NCBI GenBank assembly: GCA_024277675.1
Contig: JAJRUS010000122.1
Location: forward strand, 1 to 45,914
Source of the DNA: a bacterium
GTDB lineage: Bacteria; SZUA-182; SZUA-191; JAJRXT01
DNA: 45,914 bases
Direction: 5' to 3'
Below are positions 17,052-26,435 of the stretch, in pieces (the stretch's first letter is position 1; each line of letters opens with the position of its first letter). Below the pieces are notes generated by a model. That model was given only the letters and a program-made list of their open reading frames with translations. It had not been told where the DNA came from and did not search any database. A program made the translations under genes and the position numbers.

Positions 17052-20000
17052 TTGCCTAAACGAACCGATATAAATAAAATTTTATTGGTTGGTTCCGGTC
17101 CGATTGTAATTGGCCAGGCGTGTGAGTTTGATTATTCCGGAACTCAAGCCTGTAAGGCGCTTAAGCAAGAAGGCTACCAGGTGGTTCTGGTCAACAGTAA
17201 TCCCGCCACCATTATGACCGATCCTGAGCTGGCTGATCGTACCTACATAGAACCCATAACTCCTGAAACAGTAGCCAAAATTATCGCCCGGGAGCGACCC
17301 GATGTGTTGTTGCCTACCCTGGGGGGGCAAACCGGGCTTAATATTGCGCTGGAACTGGCTGAATTGGGGGTGCTGGATAAATACGGGGTCGAATTGATTG
17401 GAGCCAGAATTCCAGCTATTAAAAAGGCTGAAAACCGGTATGAATTTAAAGCGGCTATGGAGAAGATTGGCCTGGAATTGCCTCGCAGCGGTTATGTCAG
17501 TAGTATGGAAGAGGCGTGGGCTACTATGAAGCAACTTTCATATCCGGTTATTATTCGTCCCTCATTTACGCTGGGGGGCAGCGGGGGTAACATTGCCTAT
17601 AATAAGGAAGAGTTTGAGTCTTTTGCCCGCTGGGGTTTGGATGTAAGTCCTAAGCAGGAAGTTTTGATTGAGGAGTCGCTGATCGGCTGTAAGGAATACG
17701 AACTGGAGGTAATGCGGGATTTAAATGACAATGTGGTGATTGTCTGTTCCATAGAAAATTTTGATCCGATGGGGGTGCATACCGGTGATAGTATTACGGT
17801 GGCTCCGGCTCAGACGTTGACTGATAAAGAGTATCAAATCATGCGGGATGCCGCTGTCAGGTGTATCCGCGAAATTGGGGTGGAAACCGGCGGTTCCAAT
17901 ATTCAGTTTGCGCTGAATCCGGCTGATGGGCGGTTGATGATTATTGAGATGAATCCCCGGGTTTCCCGCAGCTCGGCTTTAGCCTCTAAGGCTACCGGCT
18001 TTCCGATTGCCAAAATAGCCGCGAAATTGGCTGTAGGCTATACGCTGGATGAAATCCCCAACGACATTACCCAAAAGACCCCGGCTTGCTTCGAACCCAC
18101 TATTGATTATTGTGTGGTTAAATTCCCGCGCTTTGCCTTTGATAAATTCCCCAAATCCAATCAGGTGCTCACTACCCAGATGAAATCAGTGGGTGAGGTG
18201 ATGTCCATCGGCCGGACCTTCAAGGAAGCCTTGCAGAAATCCATCCGCTCGCTCGAAGTAGATCGTTATGGTCTTGATAGTATTTGTTTGCCTCAGGGCG
18301 GTTACGATCAGCAGCAGGCATATCAACGATGTTATGATACGATTAAAGAAAAGCTGCGAACGCCCAATTGGGAGCGGGTATGGTATGTTGCCGATGCATT
18401 TCGCTTGGGGGTTTCGCTGGCGGAGGTCAATAAGCTTTCTCAGATAGACCCCTGGTTCCTGGAAAACATCCGGCAGATTATAGAGTTGGAAGGGGAGTTA
18501 AAGGGAAAGACCTTAGCCGCCGTGGATGACTCTCTATTGCGGAAGGCCAAGCAGTACGGCTTCTCGGATATCTGTCTGGCTAAAACCTTGGGGATTACCG
18601 AACAGGAGTTACGAAAAAAGCGTAAAGCCTCAGGCATTACCCCGGTATTTAAGTTGGTGGATACTTGTGCGGCCGAGTTTGAGGCCTATACCCCTTATCT
18701 TTATTCTACTTATGAAACTGAATGCGAGGCCAATCCCAGCGACAGGAAAAAGATTGTGATCCTGGGTAGCGGTCCGAATCGTATCGGTCAGGGGATTGAG
18801 TTTGACTATTGTTGTGTGCATGCGGCGGTTGCCTTAAAAGAAGATGGTTATGAAACCATTATGGTGAATTGCAACCCGGAAACGGTAAGCACCGATTATG
18901 ATACCTCCGACCGGCTGTATTTCGAACCGCTGACCGCCGAGGATATATTAAATATCCTGGATAAAGAAAAACCACAGGGGGTAATTGTTCAGTTCGGTGG
19001 TCAAACTCCGCTGAAACTGGCTAATGCACTGGCCCGGGAGAATATTAACATTATAGGCACTTCGCCGGATAATATTGATCGGGCGGAAAACAGGGAACGT
19101 TTTAAACAGTTGTTGAATAAACTGAAATTGAAACAACCGCCCAACGGTACCGCCAGGTCATACGAGCAAGCCCGGAAGATAGCGGTTCAAATCGGTTATC
19201 CGGTATTGGTGCGTCCCTCTTACGTGTTGGGAGGCCGGGCGATGCAGATCGTCTATGATGATCTGAGCCTGTCCGAATATATGGTTAACGCCCTGGAGGT
19301 GTCCCCGGAACACCCGATCCTGGTTGATAAATTTCTGGCGGATGCCCGCGAGCTGGATGTGGATGCCATTGCGGATGGAACAAATGTGGTTATTGGCGGG
19401 GTAATGGAGCATATTGAGGAGGCCGGAATCCATTCGGGTGATAGTGCCTGTTCTTTGCCGCCGTATTCAATTCCGCCGGCAATTATTGATGAGGTGAAAC
19501 GTCAAACTAAGTTGTTGGCCTGTGAGTTAGCGGTCAAGGGATTGATAAATATTCAGTTTGCGGTTCAAAAGGGGGAAATATATATCCTAGAGGTAAACCC
19601 CAGAGCTTCCCGTACAATTCCTTTTGTAAGCAAAGCTATCGGTTTGCCGCTGGCTAAGCTGGCTGCCAGGGTGATGGCCGGTAAGTCGTTAGCGGAATTA
19701 GGCGTAAATTCGGAAATCATTCCGCAGCATATTTCGGTAAAAGAGGCGGTGTTTCCCTTTATCAAGTTTTCCGGGGCAGATACCTTGTTGGGGCCTGAGA
19801 TGAGATCTACCGGTGAGGTGATGGGGATAGATGATAATTTTGCCATCGCCTTTGCCAAGGCCCAAAACAGTATAGGACTCGGTTTGCCGTTAGCTGGTAT
19901 GGTAGCTGTCAGTGTTAAGGACGAGGACAAAACAGAGTTGATAAGTATTGCCCGGGATTTGAGTAAATTGGGATTTAAACTGTTGGCTACCGTCGGTACT

Positions 20001-20321
20001 CACCGTATTCTTTCTGACTATCACATACCGGTAGAGTCGGTGCTGAAGGTAAGTGATGGCCGACCGCATATTGTGGATTATATAAAGAACGGGAAAATAG
20101 CGATGGTGATCAATACTCCCGAAGGAAAACATTCCCAGCAGGATTCATATCAGCTCCGGCGCACCGCGCTTATGCATGATGTGCCGTATTTTACCACTAT
20201 TGCGGGAGCGGCCGCGGCGGTGGCCGCCATCGAATCCACATTGGGGCAGCAAATTGGGGTGAAATCGTTGCAGGAATATCATGGAGTCGATGATATAAGC
20301 TTGGCTGGAAATACAAGCTAG
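17052..20321 (+). CDS. carB: Carbamoyl-phosphate synthase large subunit
   Basis: Makes carbamoyl phosphate from bicarbonate, ammonia (from the CarA glutaminase) and two ATP, for pyrimidine and arginine synthesis. The 1089-residue protein has the two homologous ATP-grasp halves: the first opens [20 protein letters not shown] and the second [19 protein letters not shown] near residue 572; NPRVSRSS and NPRASRT are the matching active-site phrases. A methylglyoxal-synthase-like allosteric domain ends the protein ([11 protein letters not shown]). The start is TTG ([10 protein letters not shown] agrees with family starts) with only a weak GGAAA ribosome site. carA is not in the window. Confidence 0.97.
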   Translation: MPKRTDINKILLVGSGPIVIGQACEFDYSGTQACKALKQEGYQVVLVNSNPATIMTDPELADRTYIEPITPETVAKIIARERPDVLLPTLGGQTGLNIALELAELGVLDKYGVELIGARIPAIKKAENRYEFKAAMEKIGLELPRSGYVSSMEEAWATMKQLSYPVIIRPSFTLGGSGGNIAYNKEEFESFARWGLDVSPKQEVLIEESLIGCKEYELEVMRDLNDNVVIVCSIENFDPMGVHTGDSITVAPAQTLTDKEYQIMRDAAVRCIREIGVETGGSNIQFALNPADGRLMIIEMNPRVSRSSALASKATGFPIAKIAAKLAVGYTLDEIPNDITQKTPACFEPTIDYCVVKFPRFAFDKFPKSNQVLTTQMKSVGEVMSIGRTFKEALQKSIRSLEVDRYGLDSICLPQGGYDQQQAYQRCYDTIKEKLRTPNWERVWYVADAFRLGVSLAEVNKLSQIDPWFLENIRQIIELEGELKGKTLAAVDDSLLRKAKQYGFSDICLAKTLGITEQELRKKRKASGITPVFKLVDTCAAEFEAYTPYLYSTYETECEANPSDRKKIVILGSGPNRIGQGIEFDYCCVHAAVALKEDGYETIMVNCNPETVSTDYDTSDRLYFEPLTAEDILNILDKEKPQGVIVQFGGQTPLKLANALARENINIIGTSPDNIDRAENRERFKQLLNKLKLKQPPNGTARSYEQARKIAVQIGYPVLVRPSYVLGGRAMQIVYDDLSLSEYMVNALEVSPEHPILVDKFLADARELDVDAIADGTNVVIGGVMEHIEEAGIHSGDSACSLPPYSIPPAIIDEVKRQTKLLACELAVKGLINIQFAVQKGEIYILEVNPRASRTIPFVSKAIGLPLAKLAARVMAGKSLAELGVNSEIIPQHISVKEAVFPFIKFSGADTLLGPEMRSTGEVMGIDDNFAIAFAKAQNSIGLGLPLAGMVAVSVKDEDKTELISIARDLSKLGFKLLATVGTHRILSDYHIPVESVLKVSDGRPHIVDYIKNGKIAMVINTPEGKHSQQDSYQLRRTALMHDVPYFTTIAGAAAAVAAIESTLGQQIGVKSLQEYHGVDDISLAGNTS

Positions 20322-20353
20322 TCTGTAAATTTGAAAGGAATGGGGATAGTTAT

Positions 20354-21361
20354 TTGAAAATTAAAGTTTGGCTTGGTATATTAATAAGCGGCGGGTTTTT
20401 ATATCTATTTGCGCGCCAAATTGATTATGCCCATATATGGGAAGCCTTTAAGTCGGTAAACTATTATTATCTGTTGCTGGCCGGGGCTTTACAGCTTCTG
20501 ACATTATTAATCAGGTCTGAGCGCTGGAGATATATCATTGAGCCGATAAAGAAAATAAGCGGTTATAGCATGTTTACGGCTACCAGTATAGGCTTTATGT
20601 CCAATTATATCTTTCCGGCACGCATGGGTGAAGTAATCAAGGCTTATGTAATTGGAAATCGCGAGAAAATAAGCAAGAGCAGTTCGTTTGCTACGGTAGT
20701 GGTGGAACGGGTGTTCGATGGTTTCAGCGTGCTTTTGTTTTTGATTTTAGTGGTTATGTTTTATCCTTTTCCTGAGAGTTTTTATCAAAATCCGTATTTA
20801 CACCCGCACAAGTTAAAGATAGCCGGTGTAGTGTTGAGTGGGGTTTATATTCTAATACTTGGCGGTTTATTAGTAATGACCCATCATTATGACAGGGTAG
20901 TTAAATTCTTAGACAACAGGCGCAAGCCTGACTCCAGCGAGTTATGGGATAAGTTGATTCATGTTATAAATTCATTCAGTCAGGGCCTGGAGTCACTTAA
21001 GGGCGGCCGGCATCTGGGGCGCATTTTGTTGCTGTCGTTTATGATATGGGGAGTGATTTTCGTCAGTATTTATGTGGCCTATCAAGCCTTTGAATTACAG
21101 TTGTCTTTTTTCAGCGCCGTTTTGATTACCGTTATAATTGCGGCAGCGGTGGCTATTCCTTCCTCGCCGGGTTTTATAGGCACATTCCATTTTGCTTGTG
21201 CCGGCGGTCTCATATTGCTGGGGGTGGAAACCAGCAAAGCTAATAGTTTTGCCATCCTGGTGCATGCGGTAATAATAATCCCGGTAATTATTCTGGGGTT
21301 GGTATTTGCCGCCCGGGAAGGGATCAATCTTAAGCAATTGCAAAAAATGGAGCCGGAGTGA
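20354..21361 (+). CDS. Flippase-like LPG_synthase_TM / UPF0104 membrane protein
   Basis: A 335-residue protein with about eight hydrophobic helices. The phrases NYIFPARMGEVIKAYVIG near residue 90 and VVVERVFDGFSVLLFL near 115 are the hallmark of the lysylphosphatidylglycerol-synthase transmembrane region, and AVAIPSSPGFIGTFH near 275 is its second conserved block. Stand-alone versions without the catalytic domain occur widely, often near lipid or glycan genes; they are thought to move lipids across the membrane, but the substrate here is unknown. The start is TTG with GGGGAT ahead. Its stop overlaps the cytochrome gene start (GTGA). Confidence 0.82.
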   Translation: MKIKVWLGILISGGFLYLFARQIDYAHIWEAFKSVNYYYLLLAGALQLLTLLIRSERWRYIIEPIKKISGYSMFTATSIGFMSNYIFPARMGEVIKAYVIGNREKISKSSSFATVVVERVFDGFSVLLFLILVVMFYPFPESFYQNPYLHPHKLKIAGVVLSGVYILILGGLLVMTHHYDRVVKFLDNRRKPDSSELWDKLIHVINSFSQGLESLKGGRHLGRILLLSFMIWGVIFVSIYVAYQAFELQLSFFSAVLITVIIAAAVAIPSSPGFIGTFHFACAGGLILLGVETSKANSFAILVHAVIIIPVIILGLVFAAREGINLKQLQKMEPE

Positions 21362-21999
21362 GAGGCAGGAGATATGCTTGCTGGATTATGTGCCTGGGGT
21401 TATTGATGACCCCAGGTATATTATGGGCGGAACAGGCGCACGGCGACTGTGCCATGTGTCATGGCAATCGGTTGGGAGTCGGACTGGCAGTATTCAATAA
21501 GCAGCGTAAAATACCTATTATTAATCCTAGTACCGGCAAGCCGTTGGAGAGAATAGAGAGCATTTGCCTGAGCTGCCATGGGGATGAGGAATTCAAGGCG
21601 CAGCTTAAAGAATCGGGGGTAGGAATATCGTTTCTGGATGATACTGAGGCCAAGCCCGAGGGGACCAGTACGCCGTTGGATGAAATGGAGTTGGGGCCGG
21701 TGGATGTCGGCTTTAAGATAATAGACTTACATGAAACTCATCCGGTAGGTATAGTGACTAAAAAAGTGATATTACCTGAGGAGTCCCGTGGGTTTAAATG
21801 GCAGGAGAACCAATTAACTTGCTTAGGGTGTCATGATCATCACCCCTCAAATCCCAATTATAAATACCTGCGTTGGCCAACCGACGGGGGGGAGGATATA
21901 AACGGATTTTGTGCGCATTGTCATGCGGACAAGGTGCAACCTGAAAGTGTTGAACCGCAGCGCAGGCATAATAGAGGAATGTTATCTACTTCGGAGTAG
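21358..21999 (+). CDS. Tetrahaem c-type cytochrome 1 (periplasmic)
   Basis: A 213-residue secreted protein: signal peptide to about residue 24 (cut after LWA), then four haem sites CAMCH (31-35), CLSCH (70-74), CLGCH (155-159) and CAHCH (185-189). Additional histidines in HETHPVG and HDHHPSN are likely distal ligands. It should carry electrons in the periplasm. The GTG start overlaps the stop of the flippase-like gene by four bases, so the two are translationally coupled. It shares INPxTGKPxxRI and HPSNxNYxYLRWPxDGGE with the next gene, a tandem paralogue, but has a roughly 35-residue insert between haems 2 and 3. Partners are unknown; the rnf genes lie 3 kb downstream. Confidence 0.88.
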   Translation: MRGRRYACWIMCLGLLMTPGILWAEQAHGDCAMCHGNRLGVGLAVFNKQRKIPIINPSTGKPLERIESICLSCHGDEEFKAQLKESGVGISFLDDTEAKPEGTSTPLDEMELGPVDVGFKIIDLHETHPVGIVTKKVILPEESRGFKWQENQLTCLGCHDHHPSNPNYKYLRWPTDGGEDINGFCAHCHADKVQPESVEPQRRHNRGMLSTSE

Positions 22000-22026
22000 T
22001 AGCATGGGGGGCGGCATATTTTTTAA

Positions 22027-22055
22027 TTGACAAAGTTGAGGCCGTAGTTTAATAT
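22027..22055 (+). promoter_or_regulatory. Sigma-70-type promoter of cytochrome 2
   Basis: A perfect TTGACA (22027-22032), 17-base spacer and TAATAT (22050-22055) lie 70 bases before the gene. The palindrome-like AACC-ATTTAAA-GGTT follows within the leader and could bind a regulator. The second cytochrome can therefore be expressed apart from the first. Confidence 0.65.
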
Positions 22056-22124
22056 AAAGATTATTGTAGAACTAACCATTTAAAGGTTAAATATCCGTAA
22101 ATATGGTAAGGAGGAGGTGAAAAA

Positions 22125-22631
22125 ATGAGGAAGTTATTTTTGCTCATAGGAGGAGTCTTCTTTTTTATGATGAGTGCTGCGATTGTATTTGCCGGCCCGC
22201 ATGATGATTGTACCTTGTGTCATGGTGTCCATACCGGTCAGGGGCCAGTGATCTTGACAGAGGCTCCCAATACCACCACCATTAATCCCAGAACAGGTAA
22301 GCCCATGAAGAGAATTGGTTCTCTTTGTCTGGCCTGCCATGCTCCGGAGCCTGATGGTGCGGGATATCGACCGGTTGACTTAAACCATACGCATCCAGTC
22401 GGTTTTACACCGGATCCCAACAAAGTGGTACTACCCCCGGAAGCAAAGGGGTTTCCTGGAGAAGAAGAGGATATAGTTTGTACTAGTTGTCATAATCAGC
22501 ACCCGTCAAACACTAATTATATGTATCTTCGCTGGCCCAGTGATGGCGGTGAAAATCTGCCTAAAGTCTGTGCGCATTGTCACCAGAAGCAGTCAAGTCA
22601 GGAGATCATTAGAGAGATTGGGACTGAGTAA
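22125..22631 (+). CDS. Tetrahaem c-type cytochrome 2 (periplasmic)
   Basis: A 168-residue secreted protein with a clear signal peptide (cut after VFA, about residue 23) and four haem sites: CTLCH (29-33), CLACH (68-72), CTSCH (119-123) and CAHCH (149-153). THPVG and NQHPSN supply probable axial histidines. It is a shorter paralogue of the gene before it, with the same spacing of haems 3 and 4. A strong ribosome site, AAGGAGGAGGTG, and its own promoter suggest it is made in larger amounts. Soluble electron carrier is the likely role; donor and acceptor are not shown. Confidence 0.9.
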   Translation: MRKLFLLIGGVFFFMMSAAIVFAGPHDDCTLCHGVHTGQGPVILTEAPNTTTINPRTGKPMKRIGSLCLACHAPEPDGAGYRPVDLNHTHPVGFTPDPNKVVLPPEAKGFPGEEEDIVCTSCHNQHPSNTNYMYLRWPSDGGENLPKVCAHCHQKQSSQEIIREIGTE

Positions 22632-22735
22632 TATGAACTGGTACAGTAACCGCTGTTAAATGTCGGGGTTAGAATGGGGTCTTTTTCACATAGCCTCAAT
22701 TATCCTCGCTACGAACACTAAAGTCCGACAGGCTC

Positions 22736-22833
22736 CTAGTACATCGTCAAGCTTGTTTTGACGGGCATGGCTTTTTGCCTTTCAAGCCAAGAGGCTGAAT
22801 TAACCCGTCAAAAGCTGATTGACAGTCTACTAG
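22736..22833. repeat. 30-bp imperfect inverted repeat element
   Basis: Two 30-base arms (22736-22765 and 22804-22833) match as inverted copies at 23 of 30 positions, with CTAGTA at the outside, GTCAA in the middle and a perfect TTTTGACGGG at the inside. The 38-base loop holds a smaller hairpin GGCTT/AAGCC. GTGTCAT repeats follow directly. It may be a structured RNA, a miniature transposable element or the end of a lost insertion sequence. Confidence 0.6.
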
Positions 22834-22941
22834 TGTCATGTCAACTATGACGTGTCATCCGCCGGGTAGGTTGGGTTTCATTCAGCTAAAACCTGCTTTA
22901 TAAACTTGGTATGATACTGGTGAATTTATGGTGACAAGGCC

Positions 22942-22975
22942 GGCCGATTTTCGAAAAGGTAGGCCGATTTTCGAA
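22942..22975 (+). repeat. Two 14-bp direct repeats
   Basis: GGCCGATTTTCGAA occurs at 22942-22955 and again at 22962-22975, one every 20 bases, each holding a TTCGAA-like end. Regular two-turn spacing is typical of tandem binding sites for one regulator, but no protein is implied by the sequence. Confidence 0.5.
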
Positions 22976-23028
22976 TTTGTATAGTTGTTATAAAGGAAGT
23001 TGAGCGTATCTTTAACTTGTTAGCTTTA

Positions 23029-23075
23029 AGGCTCGGCAAATTTTTCTGTCTGTTATTTGTCGAGCCTGTTTTTTT
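23029..23075 (+). terminator. Intrinsic terminator
   Basis: AGGCTCGGCAAAT (23029-23041) pairs with ATTTGTCGAGCCT (23055-23067) over 13 positions with one G-T, followed by a T7 run (23069-23075). It lies about 400 bases after cytochrome 2 and 150 before rpiB, so it ends either the cytochrome transcript or a separate small RNA from this gap. Confidence 0.8.
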
Positions 23076-23092
23076 ACCCGAACAGTTCGGGT
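23076..23092. repeat. ACCCGAA-N3-TTCGGGT hairpin
   Basis: A 7-bp perfect stem immediately after the terminator T run. A near copy, CCCGAAT-A-ATTCGGG, occurs at 45531-45545, so this may be a dispersed small palindrome. Confidence 0.4.
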
Positions 23093-23174
23093 TTCCGATG
23101 GTTAGGCCGGTTTCCCAGGCCGGAACCACATAAGGATTGCGATACCCTTGAAATTTTTGGCTGTTAGGACAAAT

Positions 23175-23194
23175 AATATCGAGATGTCGATATT
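23175..23194. promoter_or_regulatory. Operator-like palindrome before rpiB
   Basis: AATATCGA (23175-23182) and TCGATATT (23187-23194) form a perfect 8-bp inverted repeat with a four-base centre, 31 bases upstream of the rpiB ATG. Position and size fit a repressor site for the rpiB-glyA-rnf operon; the regulator is unknown. Confidence 0.4.
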
Positions 23195-23225
23195 GAGCTT
23201 TTAAAAACATTCGGATACCACTATT

Positions 23226-23684
23226 ATGGATAAAATTAAATTGGCCATTGGCAGCGACCACGGCGGCTGGGAATTAAAGCAGTATATTGGGCGGTTGTTG
23301 ACCGAGTGGGGTTATGAATATGAGGATATGGGAACCAGTACCGCAGTAGCGGTTGATTACCCCGATTATGGCCGTAAAGTAGTAGCCGCGATATTAAATG
23401 GTCAGGTGGAGCGAGGAATACTGGTGTGTGGTACCGGTATCGGCATGTCTATCGTGGCCAACAAATATCCGGGTATCCGGGCCGCTTTATGTCATAATGA
23501 GTTTACCGCCAGGATGAGCCGGGAACATAATAATGCCAATGTGTTGGTAATGGGAGGTCGGGTAATCGATCAGGCTACCGCAGCTACCATATTGCGGGTT
23601 TGGCTGGAAACGGAATTTGCCCAGGGTCGGCATGCGCTGCGCCTGGGTAAAATAGCTCAAATTGAACGTGAAATAAATTCATGA
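23226..23684 (+). CDS. rpiB: Ribose-5-phosphate isomerase B
   Basis: Interconverts ribose 5-phosphate and ribulose 5-phosphate in the pentose phosphate pathway. The 152-residue protein has the RpiB/LacAB pattern: KLAIGSDHGGWELK at the start (phosphate and catalytic histidine region), the active-site phrase ILVCGTGIGMSIVANK with the catalytic Cys, and CHNEFTARMSREHNNANVLVMGGR. The length is normal. The ribosome site is weak. It is followed 15 bases later by glyA, an arrangement common in many bacteria, and probably heads the operon that runs into rnfC. Confidence 0.94.
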   Translation: MDKIKLAIGSDHGGWELKQYIGRLLTEWGYEYEDMGTSTAVAVDYPDYGRKVVAAILNGQVERGILVCGTGIGMSIVANKYPGIRAALCHNEFTARMSREHNNANVLVMGGRVIDQATAATILRVWLETEFAQGRHALRLGKIAQIEREINS

Positions 23685-23699
23685 AGGTAATAATAAAAT

Positions 23700-24965
23700 A
23701 TGAGTAAGTTACAGCGTGTTGATCCAAAAATATATGATTTGTTACAGGCTGAATACGGTCGACAGTTAAATAAAATAGAACTGATTGCTTCTGAAAATTT
23801 TGTTAGCCCGGCAGTATTAGAGGCACAAGCCTCAGTATTGACCAATAAATACGCCGAAGGCTATCCCCAAAAGCGCTATTATCAGGGCTGTGAATATGTG
23901 GATGGGGTGGAACAACTGGCCATTGATCGGGCCAGGCAGTTGTTTGGCGTCGAATATGTAAATGTTCAGCCTCACTCAGGTTCCCAGGCTGATCTGGAAG
24001 TGTATATGGCAGTCTTAAGTCATGGGGATACAATTTTAGGTATGAACCTGGCCCATGGGGGACACTTAACCCATGGTAGTCCGGTTAACTTTTCAGGTCA
24101 GCAATATAATGTGGTTTCCTATGGGGTGTGCCGGGATACGGAGCGTATTGACTGGCAGCAGGTACGTCAATTGGCCAGGGAGCATAAGCCCAGGCTGATT
24201 ATCGTGGGTGCCAGCGCCTATCCCCGGATAATCGATTTTAGTTGTGCCAGGGAAATCGCTGATGAGGTCGGGGCTTATGTGATGGCCGATATTGCACATA
24301 TTGCGGGTTTGGTGGTAGCCAGCCAGCATCCTTCGCCGGTGCCGCATTGTGAATTTGTAACCACCACCACCCACAAGACCCTGCGCGGCCCGCGAGGGGG
24401 AATTATTATGTGCCGGCAGGAATTTGGCCCGGCTATCGATAAGGCGGTATTCCCAGGTATGCAGGGTGGGCCGCTGATGCATGTAATCGCTGCCAAGGCG
24501 GTCTGTTTTAAAGAAGCCGGCACCCCGGAATTCAGGCAATATCAATGCCGGATTGTAGAAAATGCCAGGGCTATGGCTGATAGGTTAATGTCTAATGGGT
24601 TCAGACTGGTTTCCGGCGGTACCGATAACCATCTGATGCTGGTGGATTTAACTCCTCAGGCTTTAACCGGCAAGGATGCAGCCGCTGCCCTGGATAAGGC
24701 CGGCATAACCGCCAATAAAAATGAAATTCCGTTTGATATCAAAAGCCCCCGTATTACCAGCGGTATCAGGCTGGGTACGCCGGCGGTAACCACCAGGGGT
24801 ATGAAACAGGCTGAAATGCGGATTATTGCCGATTTGATTACCAAGGTACTGAAAAACATCGGTAATGATAAGGTCTATGAGCAAGTAAAGCAAGAAGCTG
24901 AAGCCCTGTGCTCCCAATTCCCCTTGTACAATGAGCCGGAAGTTGAAAGTGCGGCCAGTATATAA
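23700..24965 (+). CDS. glyA: Serine hydroxymethyltransferase
   Basis: A PLP enzyme that converts serine and tetrahydrofolate to glycine and 5,10-methylene-tetrahydrofolate, the main source of one-carbon units. The 421-residue protein matches the family from [18 protein letters not shown] through [20 protein letters not shown] to the cofactor lysine in [14 protein letters not shown] (Lys226), and [17 protein letters not shown] near the end. AAGGT precedes the ATG. Its stop is 15 bases before rnfC, so it is in the same transcript as the first rnf gene. Confidence 0.97.
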   Translation: MSKLQRVDPKIYDLLQAEYGRQLNKIELIASENFVSPAVLEAQASVLTNKYAEGYPQKRYYQGCEYVDGVEQLAIDRARQLFGVEYVNVQPHSGSQADLEVYMAVLSHGDTILGMNLAHGGHLTHGSPVNFSGQQYNVVSYGVCRDTERIDWQQVRQLAREHKPRLIIVGASAYPRIIDFSCAREIADEVGAYVMADIAHIAGLVVASQHPSPVPHCEFVTTTTHKTLRGPRGGIIMCRQEFGPAIDKAVFPGMQGGPLMHVIAAKAVCFKEAGTPEFRQYQCRIVENARAMADRLMSNGFRLVSGGTDNHLMLVDLTPQALTGKDAAAALDKAGITANKNEIPFDIKSPRITSGIRLGTPAVTTRGMKQAEMRIIADLITKVLKNIGNDKVYEQVKQEAEALCSQFPLYNEPEVESAASI

Positions 24966-24980
24966 TTCAAGGAGACAAGC

Positions 24981-26321
24981 GTGATCAAGTTTATTGGCGG
25001 CATTCATCCTCCAGCCAATAAGCACACTCAAGCTTTACCCATAGAGGCGCTTCCTGTCCCCCGTCCCGCTTGCCGGGTTATTATTCCACTGTCTCAACAT
25101 ATAGGCGCCCCGAATGAGACTATAGTCTCGGTAGGCGACCAGGTGCAGGCCGGCCAACTCATTGGTCAAAACGGGAAGGCATTTGTCTCTTCCCCGGTGC
25201 ATGCAACAATTGCCGGTAAAGTAGTAGAGATTTCCCCAAAACCCCATCCGCTGGGGCAAAGCTTGCCGGCAGTGGTTATCCAGTCTGATGATGACCAACC
25301 GGAAATAAAATGGCCCCCTGTGACAACCGATGTACTCTCCCAGAATCCAACCGATTTAAAAAATCGTATTCGAGCAGCCGGTATAGTAGGGATGGGCGGG
25401 GCTACCTTCCCCACCCATGTCAAACTCAGCCCGCCGGAAGCTAAACCGATCGACACCCTGATATTAAATGGAGCCGAATGCGAACCCTACCTTACCGCCG
25501 ATCACCGGATGATGCTGGAACATGCCGGGCAGATAATTAAAGGTGTGCAGGCGGTAATGCATCTTCTGGGAGTAAAGCGCAGCTATATCGGCATAGAAGA
25601 AAATAAACCCGATGCCATTGACAGCTTAAAACAGGCCGCCGCCAATACCGATATTAAGGTGGTGGGGCTGAAGGTAAAATATCCGCAAGGCTCGGAAAAA
25701 CACCTGATCAAGGCGCTCTTAAACCGGGAGGTTCCGCCGCCGCCGGGATTGCCCATGGATGTGGGGGTGGTGGTGCAGAACGTGAGCACCGTATACGCCA
25801 TCTATGAGGCGCTTTATCTGGGAAAGCCGCTAATTGAACGGGTACTTACGGTGACCGGTTCGGGAATAAAGAATCCCAAAAATTTGAGAGTACGTATCGG
25901 CACCCCGATTGCCGATGTAATAGAATATTGCGGGGGGCTGACTGGTGATGCGGGTAAACTGATCCTGGGCGGGCCGATGATGGGCATGGCCCAATATACG
26001 CTTGATGTACCGGTAATAAAGGGCACCTCCGGCATATTGGTACAGACTAAGTCCGAGATTGTTATGGGGGGTTATCGCGATTGCATCCGCTGCGGTAAAT
26101 GCGTGGAGGCCTGCCCCATGCTGCTCTTGCCCTATCAGATTGGTATCTATGCCGAAAAGCGCCTGTTTGATGAGGCGGAGACCACTGGCGCTATGGATTG
26201 CCTGGAATGCGGCTGCTGTGTGTATGTCTGTCCCAGTAAACGTCCCATGGTACAGATGATAAAACACGCTAAAGCTGCGATTATGGCTAAACGCCGGGCC
26301 GCTAAAGAAAAGGCGGCTTGA
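24981..26321 (+). CDS. rnfC: Rnf complex subunit RnfC
   Basis: The peripheral, NADH/FMN-binding subunit of the ion-pumping ferredoxin:NAD oxidoreductase. The 446-residue protein has the RnfC N-terminal barrel (SQHIGAPNETIVSVGDQVQAGQ), the NADH/FMN region GIVGMGGATFPTHVKL and LILNGAECEPYLTADHRMM, a SLBB region, and two C-terminal 4Fe-4S motifs, CIRCGKCVEACP (about 368-379) and CLECGCCVYVCP (about 406-417). The start is GTG after AAGGAG. Its stop is directly followed by a palindromic repeat element, and the next rnf gene is displaced by an MNT-HEPN pair. Confidence 0.95.
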   Translation: MIKFIGGIHPPANKHTQALPIEALPVPRPACRVIIPLSQHIGAPNETIVSVGDQVQAGQLIGQNGKAFVSSPVHATIAGKVVEISPKPHPLGQSLPAVVIQSDDDQPEIKWPPVTTDVLSQNPTDLKNRIRAAGIVGMGGATFPTHVKLSPPEAKPIDTLILNGAECEPYLTADHRMMLEHAGQIIKGVQAVMHLLGVKRSYIGIEENKPDAIDSLKQAAANTDIKVVGLKVKYPQGSEKHLIKALLNREVPPPPGLPMDVGVVVQNVSTVYAIYEALYLGKPLIERVLTVTGSGIKNPKNLRVRIGTPIADVIEYCGGLTGDAGKLILGGPMMGMAQYTLDVPVIKGTSGILVQTKSEIVMGGYRDCIRCGKCVEACPMLLLPYQIGIYAEKRLFDEAETTGAMDCLECGCCVYVCPSKRPMVQMIKHAKAAIMAKRRAAKEKAA

Positions 26322-26384
26322 ATGTAGGGGCGGGGCTTGTCCCCGCCCGCACTACATGGGAGGGGATGAACCCCTCCCCTACAT
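26322..26384. repeat. 63-bp MITE-like double-hairpin repeat
   Basis: Begins at the base after the rnfC stop. Ends ATGTAGGGG and CCCCTACAT are perfect 9-bp inverted repeats. Inside are two G/C hairpins, GGGCGGGG with CCCCGCCC and GGGAGGGG with CCCCTCCC. Elements of this form are widespread as dispersed repeats in bacterial genomes. It could act as an attenuator or mRNA stabiliser between rnfC and the genes behind it. Confidence 0.75.
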
Positions 26385-26435
26385 AAAACAAAGAATTCAT
26401 CGTACCTGAGTATAAAAAACAGGATACAACAGAAC

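Noticed and set aside
22926-23261. 111-residue minus-strand ORF before rpiB
   Set aside because: It runs through the intrinsic terminator and the palindrome and into rpiB; composition is not protein-like.
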